Of a DNA stretch of 64,000 nt, positions 23,501-35,300 are shown in pieces. Source of the DNA: Ophioderma brevispina (Eukaryota; Echinodermata; Ophiuroidea; Amphilepidida; Ophiodermatidae); the NCBI GenBank assembly GCA_023653785.1, contig JAMKCH010019911.1, positions 124,001-188,000 of the forward strand. The letters are read 5' to 3'. The position numbers and the translations under genes are program-made. Every line of letters starts with the position of its first letter. The first letter of the stretch is position 1. The notes beneath the pieces were generated by a model, which did not search any database, was not told the DNA's origin, and saw only the letters and a list, made by a program, of their open reading frames with translations.

Positions 23501-24330
23501 TATGAGTGACAAAAACTCTAAAGTACTTAAATTGATTGGACCAAGTGTCGAATATGATTTCTGGAACAAGAGAATAATGTAAATGTATAATATTTCATAG
23601 TATTCTTTGAAGTAAAAGAACTGGTGAGTAATAATTACTTATTCGTACCATTCTTCTTATGTTGAATGCTTCGGAATTGGTTGAAGTCTGATGTGGAATT
23701 TATTCAAGGCATTTGCTTTGTAATATTTTCTTCGTGAGAAAAGGGACATTTTTTAATGTGGGCTTTAATCTTTTCCGGTATCGTGACATCGATTTCTATT
23801 ATACTGATTGGGTAAGTATACAACCTCTCAGAACGAATGGAATCGTCTCGACTCACGCCCCAAAAAACTTTTAATGAATGACAGGAAGTAAAAAATCCTA
23901 CTATAAGTGTTAAAGATAGGATTAAGATTTTTGATATGGTTTTAATGAAAGTAGATGGATGTCATTAATTGGAACATTGGTTCCTTTGATTTGACAGGGT
24001 ATGTATAGGAAAGAGTGAATGAAAAGATAATTTGAAATTGTTTTGTTTTTATAGCGACCCCCCCCCCCAAAAAAAAAAAAAAGGTCTAGCAGCAATCCTT
24101 GAAAAGAGATTAGATTACAGGCCTGGTATTACATGTAATAAAAATGATCTCAATCCTAAATCTTTTGTCTGGCCTGCACTTGTTGCATTGGTGGTTGACA
24201 GTGTGGCAATTTGGTCTCAGTTTCTAGTAACTGTTACACATTGTGATAACAATTGCTAAGTCAGCCGGTATCAAAATTGGAGCAAAATATCTGGAGATCT
24301 GTATGTCACAAAGGGCTGAAACTTGGAAAT
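20580..24330. other. Non-coding stretch with homopolymer runs
   Basis: No gene is recognised. A block of about 45 bases with a G run followed by TCCTAGGGACCCAA occurs at about 22400-22450 and again, with TTCCTAGGGACCCAA, at about 22940-22984. AAATCCGACCAT (about 22543) and ATGGTCGGATT (about 23005) are inverted partners. Together these suggest pieces of one dispersed repeat. Homopolymers include G14 at 22423-22436 and a C run followed by an A run at about 24058-24082. Confidence 0.5.
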
Positions 24331-25970
24331 ATGGGTGTTGCCCAGGGTATGTGGTCTGTGGGTGTGGGGTGTTGTGGTCTGTGGGTGGTGGGTGTTGGTT
24401 CTGGGGTAGGGGGTGGGCCGGGGTATGGGTTTGTGGTCCGGGGGTATGGGGTTGTGGACGGATATGGAGATGCTGATCCCTAGGGAGTGTTGGTCAGGAG
24501 TATGGGGGGTCGGGGCTATTGCATCGGGTTGGCATCGGGTCCGGTGTGGTCTATGGGGTGTGGTCTGGAGATATGGAGTGTGGTCTGGAATATGGGTGGT
24601 TGCCCAAGGATGGGCGGTGTTGTCTGTGGGTGTGAGGTGTCGATGGGGATGTGGTCCGGGGGTATGGAGGTTGGTCAGGGGTATGGGGTGTGGTAGGGGG
24701 GTTATGGGGTGTGGTCGGGGTATGGGATAGTGTGGTGCGGGGGATGGAGATGTGGTCCGCTAGGGGGTTGTGGCTCGGGGTATGGGGTTTTTTGTGATCG
24801 GGAGTATGCATAGGGATGACACTGTGAGGGGTGGTGTGTGGTCAAGTGATATGGGGTGTGGTCTGGGGATTATGGGTGTGATCTTGAAAGTATGGGTGTG
24901 CCCAGGGTATGGGTGTTGTGATCTGTGGTGTTGGGTGGTGGTCCTGGGTATGGGGTTGTGCGTCCAGGGTGTGTGGTCCAGGGGAATGGGTTTGTGCTTG
25001 GAAGTATGGTGTTGTTGCCCAGGATATGGGGCATCATCTGGGGTGTTGGGGCGGGTCCATGGGGATGGTCCGGGGTATGGCGGTACGTCGTGGTATGGGG
25101 GTGTGGTCCAGGGGTATGGGTGTGGTCGGGGGGGGGGGTATGGGGATGTGGTCGGGGTAGGGTGGGGGTGTGGTTCGGGGAGGTATGGTGGTGTGATCCG
25201 GGGTTATGGTATTAGGTTCCTAGGGGTGTGGTCTGCCGATGGTAGGGGTTTTGGGGGGGTTCTGGGCTAGGGGTGTATTATTGCATAGGGCTGAAACTTG
25301 TGAGGGGGTTGCTGTGGTCTGGTGATATGGGGGTTTTGGTTTGGAAGTAGCGGTGTCTGCCAGGTTATGGGGTTTTGGTCTGGGGTGTGAGGGTGTTAGC
25401 CGTGGGTGGGTCTAGAGGTATTAGGATGTGAGTACGGGGGTGGGTTTTCCAGTGGTTCGTTGGTAAGTGTGTTGGGGTGGGTTGGTCTGGGGTGTCGGTC
25501 TGTGTAACCTGGAAGGTGTTTTTCCGCCTCTGGGGTAATGTCTCTGTCTGGGGTCCATGGTTAGTGCTCACCAGACAACCAATAGCCAATGATATTGTTT
25601 CCTAGTGTTTGTTGTCCCCCGGGGTCGTTGGTGTGTCCGTGTATGTATAGGGCTGAACACTTGTAGGTTGGGTGTGTTGGCCAGTGATATGGGTATGTGT
25701 CCTTTGCAGTATGGTTGGTGTTGCCCAGGGATGGGGTGTGTCTTGTGGGTGTGGGGTGTGGCCGTGGGTCAGTGGGGGTGTGTTGTCCGATGAGTTTGGG
25801 TGTGGTCCCCAGGGTATTTGGAGGGTGGTGGTCCTGTGGGTATTGGAGATGTGGTTCGGGTACAGAGGTTGTGGTCCAGGGGTATGGGGTGTGGGCCAGG
25901 GGTATAGGATGTGCTGTGGGGTGGGTGTGTGGTCTGTGGTAGGGGGTGTGGTCCAGGGGTATGTATGGTT
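24330..25970 (+). repeat. Degenerate G/T-rich minisatellite, about 1.6 kb
   Basis: The + strand consists of variants of a roughly 14-17-base unit such as GGGGTATGGGTGTGGTC. C and A are scarce, and many G runs of three to nine occur. A larger period is suggested by AGGGCTGAAACTTG at about 24313, 25290 and 25650, and by TATGGGTGTTGCCCAGGG-type blocks at about 24331, 24594, 24890, 25001 and 25709. Long open frames rich in Gly, Val and Trp on the + strand are by-products of the repeat. The G-rich strand could form quadruplexes. Confidence 0.9.
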
Positions 25971-25979
25971 TCGAGAACC

Positions 25980-27360
25980 CTTACATCTATCGGACGGCCT
26001 ATTTGGGACCAGCCTCGTCCTATTTTTAGTCGGACATGTAGGGTTTTTTTTACTAGCACTGTATTAGCCTAGGGTTATGTACGGGACTGACCCCAAGGTC
26101 AGAAAAGCAAATACCGTGTTCATAAAGAACAAAATTAACAATGACTATTTGTAGAAGTGACTTGACCCAGATTGTAAATTCAAAACAATGATTTATACAT
26201 AAATTAAATCTAATTCAATCAAAAGAGTAAAATCACCAATTACACAAAAATTATCTATATTCAGTTACCTAATCCAATTAAAAACACAACAACATCAATC
26301 TATATATAGTATAAAGTTCGCAGTTGGGTGCGCACCAGTCTGTAGAATCAGGTCCAGAATAATCTTGGAGACAATTCTTGCTTGACAGTGCAGATTAGTT
26401 TCGCGAAATCGCAAAAGTCCTTGGTCTAGACTGGCCTATTAATTTGTTGACTTGGAGAAACACGGGAACTGAAGTACACTCGCTGCTTAGTAATAAAATG
26501 TCCACACAGGTACTCAGTGCGTAAAAGGTGGACGTCATGGTACATAGAAGATAAAGACCCTAATGCAGGAGTTTTAATGGTTTAACCTTTGTTTTTCCAA
26601 AGACGATTCTGACGACTTTGCCAGAATTTATAAAAATAACATTTTATAAAAGCATGTAATGGCAAAGTTCTCCACCTCTTGTTTTCGAAGTCTACACTCG
26701 CGAAAAATATCTTGTAGCAACTGGCAAGGAGAAATAACTTGAAACAGAACATTATAACTCTTATGATACAATAAAACATGCAAAGACAAGACGAACATTT
26801 CTCGTTCTGAAGTTCGCGGAAACATGTTAAAGGAAGTCACATCATGTGCTCGAAGTGTTTTCTTTTGGACCATAGCAATTACACAGAATCTATTGTTCAT
26901 CAAAAGGTGTTGCAATCTTGCTAGTAGGTAAACAAAGATCCTCTGTCCAGTTCTTAGAATGGAGAAGAGAATACACTGTGCTCTATTGTCCTCTGGACTG
27001 CAACATCCTCTGACATGTTCTTCTCAGGAAGTTCTCATACACTATAGGTCCATTAGAAATAGGTCAATGAGATAATTCATGCTTATTGCACAACACATTG
27101 ACAATGTTTTATAGTTTTCCAGTTATCCTCACTCGGAAACTTTATATAATTAAATTAACATGCTTAATACTCAAAATAATTATATAATCCAGAAAAAATA
27201 ATATACATTATTCAGGAGTCTGTCACAGAACTAAAAATGCAAAAAAACAGTCCGTGGAATGAAATAAATGCAAATCAACACATATTATATTGCGGTCTTA
27301 TCGGTAGGGTTAAACCAAACTTAAAGAAGAAGAATGTGGCGGCGACCGTCCGACTTTAAA
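25980..27360. other. Non-coding stretch, probably low-accuracy sequence
   Basis: No gene or repeat end is recognised. It adjoins regions where duplicated copies differ mainly by single-base indels, so the base accuracy may be low here too. Confidence 0.4.
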
Positions 27361-27480
27361 AAAATCGCAGGTGCCCTGTTCTCTGGAATGACTTCCCAGT
27401 GGATATCAGGAATCAGAGTACATCACTACTTTTAGAAGCCTTCTTAAGTTACACCTTTTCCCATTCTTGTATTTCTTTTA
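27360..27480 (+). pseudogene. Possible C-terminal end of a non-LTR retrotransposon ORF2
   Basis: One frame reads VLWNDFPVDIRNQST, and a neighbouring frame continues FRSLLKLHLF. This resembles the W-N-x-L-P...F+..LK..LF ending of CR1/L2-type reverse transcriptase proteins. A single frameshift lies between the two parts. No upstream RT domain is recognised, so it would be a truncated 3' fragment. Similarity is short and the call is tentative. Confidence 0.4.
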
Positions 27481-27589
27481 AAACGCTTTGTCTACTTTTA
27501 GTAAAAGGGCGCGTTATAGAAGTTGCCATTGTTTATGTAAACAGCTGGAGGGGTTATGTCTCTGTTAAAACCCTCGTCTACCTGAGCCA

Positions 27590-28500
27590 TTTTTTTTTGT
27601 AACAAAACTCCCCGAGGGGGGTTACCACCCCCGTGAGTTTCGTTACCTGAACCCCGATTCCTGTAAATTTGGTAGCCACAAGGAATAGTCTTAGAGTTTT
27701 CTTCTTTTCCATTGGTCCCGAAATGAATACCAACACTCCCATTATGACGTCAACCACTGACGTCATATGTTGAGGAAATAACGAAAATACTGACTATAGG
27801 GTGTGTACTGTGATATTTCGCGAGTTAGCGACTCACACACCTGTATTTATAGCTCTAAAATGCTGTCCATTAATATACCCCAGTCGTAAATAATACATAG
27901 AATATATTGGCTTTAGTAAAGGCGCCATTTCACAATCAAGATCACTCGCGCTGTTTCAATATTTTTTACAAAACGCTCCTGTCGAAAGCGTCACCTCAAC
28001 TTAGTCCAAAAACCGCATGAAAATCCTGATTTCCTCCTCTAACCTTTTTTGGGCGAAAAAATTGGAAATTTTTTCACTATGTTGTCTATGAAATGACAGT
28101 TGTTGCTGACATGCGAACTTATGGTTAACTCCATTGTACGTAAACTAGGCATGTTGTACTCACTTTGGTATCAATGGAAAAGGGTGGACCTACATAGCTC
28201 TACATTTGTTACCTAAATCAAGTGTCTGTGATTTCCTGTGTTTCGTTTTTAGGCATGTTGGTACTTCTCTTCAGAAAGGGGGGGGGGTGGTTGCCACCCC
28301 CCTATCCATCACTATCCATCACCCTGTATCACCTAATACCCCGGTGGATGTTGGTTTTTGGATAAAAAGGAGCGACAACATATCAATTGACAATTACGAT
28401 TAAATACTTTGTCACCAAAAAGGGGGTTTTTTAGCAAGCGGGGCAAAACCTGAAGGGGGGGGGGTGGCCCCCCATTCAGGTAACGGAGTGTTAAAATGTA
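27590..28500. repeat. Repeat bounded by inverted CAGGTAACG motifs, long copy
   Basis: CGTTACCTGAA near 27643 and TTCAGGTAACG near 28483 are inverted partners, with C/G-rich runs next to them (GAGGGGGGTTACCACCCCC and GGGGTGGCCCCCCATTCAGG). A shorter related copy, in the same order, lies at about 39890-40440 on the other side of the LTR retrotransposon. The two differ by many small indels plus missing internal segments. Confidence 0.5.
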
Positions 28501-29559
28501 GTCACATTGTCATCCCGGGTGTCAATCCTGAAAATCTAATATCAAACCCCTCACTGTTACTTGCAGATTAATGTCTTACAGATTTATTAAGAGGCGGAAT
28601 CATAGTTTCCCCAGACGAACGCCTCAGTATTCCGTGTATCCTGACCCGCGAACGCGAAAAATGGTTGACGAATGGTCCGTCTCGTTGCAAAATATCTTTC
28701 CCGCTTGGGTGTGAATTCGCTAAAACAAATATAATCGAATGTGATTTCTCATTAATATTAATGAAAATGAAAGAAATTGTGCATATAATACAACCATTGT
28801 ATGCAAAAAATCTCAACATTTTGCCAAAAGGGTTGAGTTCGCATCTTTGCGAATCAGTGACGAATTATATCCTTGGGAGGTGATCTTGACCACTCGCCAC
28901 TGATGGTCCCAGATATCTTGAACTTAAATGGCGTTCATATGAGGAAAAAATCATTACAATAAATATTGTAGCTAATAGGTAAACGCCTCGTGGCAGGTTT
29001 GGCACGACCCTACCAATTATTTAACAGAAAACCTAAAGGTATACAGGTGTTTGTGGTGGGTTTTCTGATTCAAAGCAACCCCGTCTAATCCCCAGTGTAT
29101 CAACCCAAGACTTTTTCAACCGATGCAGAACATTAACAAATAAACCACCAAACGCTTCTGGTAGCTTTTGGTCGCATTATTTGCATGTAATTTTATTAAA
29201 CAGGCTCTAACATGACTTTGTTTTCTCATTGTTTCCGGGTCACCCCAACACCAAGGACAGAAAAGGGAAGAAGACCAAAGACTACGCTATCAGTTTGCCC
29301 AAAGGGCCTCAACGTGAACCCACACGTCAAAGACAATACTGGAAATGTGCCAAACACGATGGCGGGCTTGGACGTAACCATAGCCAAAGGCGCTACACTG
29401 TGAAACTTGATTCCAAGATTTTTAAAACAAAGTATTTATTTTAATTGTGTTTTAATCAATCTCATTCAAACATTCGATTTGGTTAAAAAAATCCCCCAAA
29501 ATCAAATGATTTATCTATAATGAAAGTTGGTTAATTTATGAAACTAAACTTCGACCTGG
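28500..29559. other. Non-coding stretch left of the LTR element
   Basis: Two overlapping short open frames at 29212-29444 include a Lys/Arg-rich segment, with no recognised motif. No exon boundaries are supported. Otherwise empty. Confidence 0.4.
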
Positions 29560-30470
29560 TGTGTGTCGCGACGGGGGCTGCAGCGAATTACAAATTAAGA
29601 TGCCAAACTTGCAAGAGTCCGGCGAAATATGCCCAGCGCACAACAAGCCCCATTTTTCCCATCGTGGGACGGCAATGTCCACGGACTGACGTCTTTTTCC
29701 TTCCGGAAAGAAAACCAGCTCCTGAATGGACTCCCGAAGCTACGAGGTCGACTAAATATAAAGTCAAAATTTGTGTGCTTTTTTCTTTATCTGGATACTC
29801 AAGGCCCCGGAAGACAAAAAACCGAACCCTCCTACAACAATCCGGACGAAACTGCTGGAGCTGAGACTCCTATGACAATGTCCACTTATGGAGATTAGTC
29901 AGACGTGTGGATTAGCTGTCCACTGTACAACTTGAAAACTTCTGCTGAATACCTTGGACAACATGTATTAACTCTCCTTGGAGATGAGGGTTTGTAAATC
30001 CTCTGCCTTCCATCTTTCTCTCACCAGGGCTTTATCTTCCTCTCAAACAATTCTAGAAAGGATCTAGTCCGCTTCAATATGAGTCAGTGCTAAAAATCGT
30101 CCATTAACAGATCATAATTCTGGAAATGCCTCTACCATTCCACATATGTACTGTATAGATTTATGATCTCATAGCAGCTACTGACGACTCTCACTGACTG
30201 TGTAATTATACAGCATTGCGCCACCCCTATGTCAGACACCTATCACCTTGAGTTTGGGCTAGTCTGATCTCCTAGTCTCAGTAAATTCCAGAACATTCTT
30301 CGCGGTTCTCTTAATTCTAATTGCTTACATACCACACCAGTTATGACTCACAAACCAGTATATCCCATATTGTATTACTTAGACTAATTTTACTATTTTA
30401 TAGGTTCTAATTCTGAACTTAATCTTTGCTCAAGTGAAGTAAATCATGCTAAGTCTTGGGGGCTGTAACA
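29560..30470 (-). repeat. 3' LTR of the Gmr1-like element
   Basis: On the minus strand it begins TGTTACAGCCCCC and ends CCGTCGCGACACACA, a TG...CA repeat of 911 bases. It aligns along its length with 36490-37446. Shared blocks include CCCAGCGCACAAC-type sequence, ATGTACTGTATAGATTTA and ATATTGTATTACTTAGACTA. Differences are largely one- and two-base indels. Confidence 0.85.
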
Positions 30471-30478
30471 CCCTCCCC
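30471..30478 (-). promoter_or_regulatory. Candidate polypurine tract
   Basis: The minus strand reads ACGGGGAGGG directly before the TGTTACA start of the 3' LTR, as expected for the plus-strand primer site of an LTR element. This supports the minus-strand orientation. Confidence 0.6.
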
Positions 30479-30599
30479 GTAAAGAAAGGGAAAGTTTAGT
30501 GAAAAGCAAACTTCTTCTAACCTATTAAAGGCTCTTAATATTTTAAACTTCCTAATACAAAGTAGTCACAATGTAACATTGCCTTTTTTAAAGCTTTAC

Positions 30600-31140
30600 T
30601 TGTTTATATCTTCTGACTTAACTAAAAACAAAAACCAATGCTGGATAGGCAATCGCCTCACATTATCTTTGCCTTGATGTGTCCTGATGTCAGTTTTACT
30701 CTTGCAAAAAGGTCCAAACTCCACCTCACCAAGCTTCATGACCATTCTTGTTTTTCATCCCGTGGATGAAGGTGAGGGGGTTTTGATCTGTAAAAAACAA
30801 GCACGGGGTGCACTGTGGTGCCCAAATAATAACATCAAAAATGCCCTAAGGCCAACAATCAGAGCAAGAACTCCTTCTCAATAGTGAGAGTTTCGTTGTG
30901 CTTTGTGTAACTCTTGGAGAAATACGAAATAGGGTTGTTCTATTCCGTCTGCTCCTTCTTGCATAGAACTCCACCACACCCTATTGTCACTGGCATCTAA
31001 TGGCCACCCTTGAATTGGTTCTGAAAGTTTGGTGCATCCTAACATGGTTTCCCACACTAATCAGTATCCGCTTTGATTTTCTTCTGAAACTAATCTTCAG
31101 CAAATTCACATTCCGCGACCCAAACAAATTTTGACATTTT
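30600..31140 (-). pseudogene. Ty3/gypsy RNase H domain (pol)
   Basis: Minus-strand translation across several frames gives an Asp-Ala-Ser-like segment, then PISYFSKSYTKHNETL followed by TIEKE. Downstream come remnants of a TDHNPL-like and a HIKGKDN-like region (the latter read as HIKAK). These are the standard gypsy RNase H landmarks. It lies directly downstream of the RT in element orientation. Frames are interrupted, so it is listed as broken. Confidence 0.8.
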
Positions 31141-31199
31141 TTTGGCACGCAAATTGTGGTCCAAAGCTTGCAATATCTGTAAAAATTGGCCAAACTTCC

Positions 31200-32060
31200 T
31201 GTAAATATCCAGCCATAACCTAAGAATCCTCTGAAGTTCTTGTCTCCTAGGTACGACTAGTGTGGGAACTCCTCAATTTTGCTTTTCAAACTTTAAGCCT
31301 GACAGGCTTGACCCCGGCCTTGACCTACTACACACAGCTACATGAATGGGCCTAAGTAGTAGTGACTTGGCATGGCAAAACTTCACTCTGACTAAATGAC
31401 TGTCAGTTTTGTTTTTCTGACAATTTCTGAAACAATCGATGGAGCTGCCCAATGTGTCGTTCCCAAGATTGACTGTACACAGTTCAAAATCACCAATCAA
31501 CTACGCTTCACAACCGTCTATGGTCAGCAATTCAGATGATTTACCATTCTTTTGAAGTTGCCGGGTGTCGTTTTTCATCCGAATGCATTAACCCGATAAC
31601 TTAAAAAATCCCCCAGCCGACGTGCAAAATGCCGAAAATTTCTTTTTCGCAGATCAGTAAGGGGGAACCTGCCAAGACCCCTTCAAAGAGTCAAACTTGC
31701 TGCCATACTTTGAATTGCCATTTGGGTTTTTGTCAATCAATCATCCATACGAGTATTGAATGATCAGTCCTTGAACATTGATTTACCCTTCCGAAATCTG
31801 TCACAAACCTAAGGGAACCCTCAGGTTTTGGAACCAAAAATACATTGGGAGAAACTCCATGCACGCCATTTTGCTTGCTTCAATTATTTGATTTTCCAAC
31901 ATGTACACTATCTCTTTGTTGAGATTTTTTTCTTTCTTCTATAGGATTGACTCTATAAGGGTTCTGTTTTATTGGTGCACATTCACCCACTATCAACATC
32001 ATGTAAGCAGCAGGTGGTTTCCATGACATCAGAAAAATATCCTCAAACTCATGAGCAACT
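31200..32060 (-). pseudogene. Ty3/gypsy reverse transcriptase domain (pol)
   Basis: The minus strand reads APIKQNPYRVNPIEERKK (about 31.98-31.92 kb). It continues IVYMLENQIIEASK, then VPKPEGSLRFVTDFGRVNQ (about 31.84-31.78 kb), then a degraded Y-I-D-D region followed by YSQSWERHIGQL (about 31.5-31.44 kb), then GQVKPVRLKV-like and MAGYL segments near 31.2 kb. These occur in the normal internal RT order. Catalytic motifs cannot be confirmed because of frameshifts. It begins after the integrase C-terminus, not before the integrase. Confidence 0.85.
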
Positions 32061-32299
32061 GCTGTTTGTCACACACTTCTGAGTTTCTGAAAGAGGCCGT
32101 AGTTTTGTATCTAAATCTTTGAGCACATCTGAATGTGCAATTTGGATTTGGTAGTCATGCTGGCTTGTTCATCATGTTTTGCTGATTTACAACTTCAGAT
32201 TCATGAGTTTTCCATCATGGTGCACTTTTCATCAGCAAGACTTACAGAGCACATTGGTTTTGCAATGCCATCACCATTTCTACTTACAATACCCTTACA

Positions 32300-33620
32300 A
32301 CATATTTACATGGCATAATGGCCTACTCTTACGCCTATTTGGCGTTTTGACGATGTATAGTCAACTTCATTTACTTTGTTCTCTACTGTATAGGGACCAT
32401 GGTATCTCACACCCCCCATCTGTCCTGCAGTGGTATGCCAGCTTGGAAAAAGACTACCACCTTGTCTCGCTGGCCATAAATAAAGACCCTCTCTTGGCAT
32501 CTTGGTCATACAACTTCTTCATTTTGGTCTGGCTTGCTTCAAATCTCCCTGGCAATTTCATTTGCCCTATGGAGCCTATACTTAAATTTTTGGAAACATA
32601 GTCTCAAAGGTTGGTGTCTCCGGTTCACATTCCAGCCATTTCTTCCTTTAGGATTTCAGGACCGCGCATGTTTTCCCCAAAACCTAACTCAAAGGGCCTG
32701 AAACCTAAGGTTCCTCCTACCCGGCTTCCCTCGCTTGCCGGCAAATCAACAACAGTCATACTCCCCTCGTCCCCTCCCCAGTCGCCTCCTTCTCAAATTC
32801 CAAACGTAAGTCCTAATCATATTCTTCAGATTTTGGTCGAATCTCTCTAAAGCTCCTTGGGACTCGCATTGTTAGGCACTGGACAAATACTGGTTCCGTA
32901 TCCCCAACTCATACACCACTTGTTGAAATAGGCCAGATGGAAAATTTGACCCCTATCTTACTGAATTGACTTAGTAGGCGCCGTCGCAATGCTGAAAAAC
33001 TGGTCAAAGCCTTCACTTACAGTTTTAGCCTTAAGATTCCTTAAGGGTAAGTGGCTTCATGAAACCTGGTAGAGGAACACATGATAGTAAGTAGATACTG
33101 ATTACCTGACTTAGTCCCTAGTGGAGAGGTCCTACACAGTAAACTATGACCCCGACTAAATGGCTCTCCGAACTCCGGTATCGGTTCAGTCAGCAGAGAG
33201 CGGGCGGAATTTCCCTGATTAGCTTATGCCCACAACATTGACCAAGTATGACAGATCTACAGTAATTCCGAAGACATCCTTTACGAAATTGTAGCCCAAC
33301 AAAAATGGTTCAAAATCCTATCATGTGTCTTCTGGACTCCTAAATGTCCTGCCATAGGAACTATCATGGGCAATTCGACATGACTTCCCCTTGATACACC
33401 CTTTGATACAACTACCTGAATGAACCAACTTTCCCTCATCATTTGCCCGGAGCATACAGGTGTGGCCCTCCATTTGCCCCCTCCCCCTCTCACAGCACAC
33501 CATTGTGTTTGGTAACCACACACAGGACACGAGTCCTCCACTCCTGCAAGGTTACCTGCCCTTTGACTAAGTTCGTGAGTGCAGAGAATCATTCCCTGTT
33601 CAAGAAACTACTTGTTAGGA
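32300..33620 (-). pseudogene. Ty3/gypsy integrase (pol), placed before RT
   Basis: The zinc-binding region ends in MAGHLGVQKTHDRILNHF (about 33.36-33.30 kb, minus strand), the typical gypsy HHCC segment, followed by a broken Y-C-R-S region. The catalytic core follows as PFSRG and TKSGNQYLLTIMCSSTRF (about 33.12-33.06 kb). The C-terminal region contains RYHGPYTVENKVNEVDY (about 32.42-32.35 kb). Because the element is read right to left, all of this lies upstream of the RT. Several frameshifts interrupt it. Confidence 0.85.
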
Positions 33621-34749
33621 CTCAAAGGGATCATCATCATTATCCATACATCCCCACTATGCATCTTGCTCGAGGGCCATGACTCTGGTTTTTGGAGATC
33701 CTATCTCCCCTGAAGAGAAGATTTGCCCTGGTTCATCTAATTTTGTCATTAACGTGTCCTCTAAATCTAAAGTACGGACAGGGTCTTCCTCCTTCCTATC
33801 ACTATTTGCTTCTAGCATGGCTTTCCTAGCCCTACTCCCTATACTACTGCACAGCAGGCATGATTAAACTGCAACTATTCCTATCATTCAATATCGATTT
33901 GCCTGCTAGACAGGATTGTGGGTAACAATTGGTTCGGGTTGTACTTTCCCGCCTGCCAATCATTCCACCTCCCTAATAACATTGGAACACCTTTGACTGG
34001 AAGTTCAGGCCTAACTCCTCCTATGACTGTACCTGAGATCAAATCAACGTCAAATTCATTTTGTTAAGAGGGACACTAATAACATCCGTACCTATACCTT
34101 TGGATCAAAGCAATTCCCCCTGTTGAGCTGACTTTACTAAAGGCAATGACCCTCCTCCAAATACTGACTTGGGCACACATGTGTCACGCCTAATTTCTAT
34201 CGGGTTTTGAAAATCAACTTTATGTTCACCATCAATCGACACTGACACCCTCCACAACAACTGGTTCAAATCTTACCCTAACTGTATATCCCTTCAGACT
34301 TCAACATCCATTCTTTCTTTTTTAATGTAGCCTTGGGGAACTAACTTTGTGGTCTAAGGGACACAACAACAACCCTGTGGAGCAACTTTCTGCTTCATCA
34401 TGGGGACCATCTATGCTTTCCTTATCTCCCCATTTCCCCATTCTACCCACCCCACTGTCACCTTCCACAGTTATATTTGGGTCATAATAAGGGGACCTGA
34501 ATTCCTTGCCAATCTTGTGACAAGTTACATACCAAGTCTGACTTAAAACACCATTCCCTGACTTTGGGTTGGGTACTATAAGTCCCCTTAATTGGCCCCT
34601 GAACCGGGAGTGAACCTGATTTAAACAACGTTTCCTTCTTTATTAGAACCATGACTTTGGAATAATCTACTGTTTGGGTTTTTTGTAAGGCCTATAGGTA
34701 TTTGAATTAAGACTCTTGTAATTCCTGACTGGACTTATTAAGCCCACCC

Positions 34750-35300
34750 GTAAACTAATTGCGGAAACTCAACTTGTTGTGTGTAGCTTAATCTCTGCTA
34801 ATTGTTTGGAGGTGTTGCTGGGTGGTGCATATTTTCAAATCTTTGATAATTCGCGTTCGCTCCAATGAGTTTTATTAATCTCTGCATTAATGCACTGTTT
34901 GAATTTCTCAAATTACAACCAACTGCCTAAGTTGATTGAAAGTCTTGTTATCAACCTCCTTGTGAAGGAGCGACCACACCTATCCAAACATTTGTTCCTG
35001 AACTCTAGCAAACGCGACATGAGTGGAGCTCAAGTTTTTTCGCACCTCCGTAAATTTTTGCCATAGACGCCTCAGGCCCTAACTCCATGGCCGTAGAAAT
35101 AGACTGCTTTAACTAACTTCATAAATCACTCACGATCAATTGATAGGATGAGTAGATCGCTCCTTAGCTTCCCAACCTGAAACAACAGTCTGAAGCAATG
35201 TTGTCTACTGCTCTTTAGGCCACTTCATACTGTCGGCAATCTCGTCCTCTCGAAGTGCAAAAATACTTGTCCACTTCTGGTTTCCCTAAAATTTGTGAAC
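34750..35300 (-). pseudogene. Gag capsid region, SCAN-like
   Basis: Minus-strand frames give KYFCTSREDEIADSMKWP, then a LLQTVVSG segment, then tryptophan/leucine- and arginine-rich pieces and KFTEVRKNLSSTHVAFAR. These are followed by LRQLVVI. The pattern F......WP..KW..LLQ..L.G...E and E.YR.KFR....... EFAR resembles Gmr1-type Gag, from which the vertebrate SCAN domain is thought to derive. Upstream, 35.97-35.7 kb encodes a Lys/Glu-rich coiled-coil-like stretch. A possible Cys/His nucleocapsid motif near 34.54 kb is too damaged to call. Confidence 0.65.

Noticed and set aside
24243..25793. Several long Gly/Val/Trp-rich + strand open frames and Pro/Thr/His-rich minus frames
   Set aside because: They are by-products of the G/T-rich minisatellite: all frames are open because stop codons are rare in this composition.
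29212..29444. Lys/Arg-rich overlapping frames next to the 3' LTR
   Set aside because: Two frames compete over the same bases, there are no splice signals, and the region has low base accuracy.
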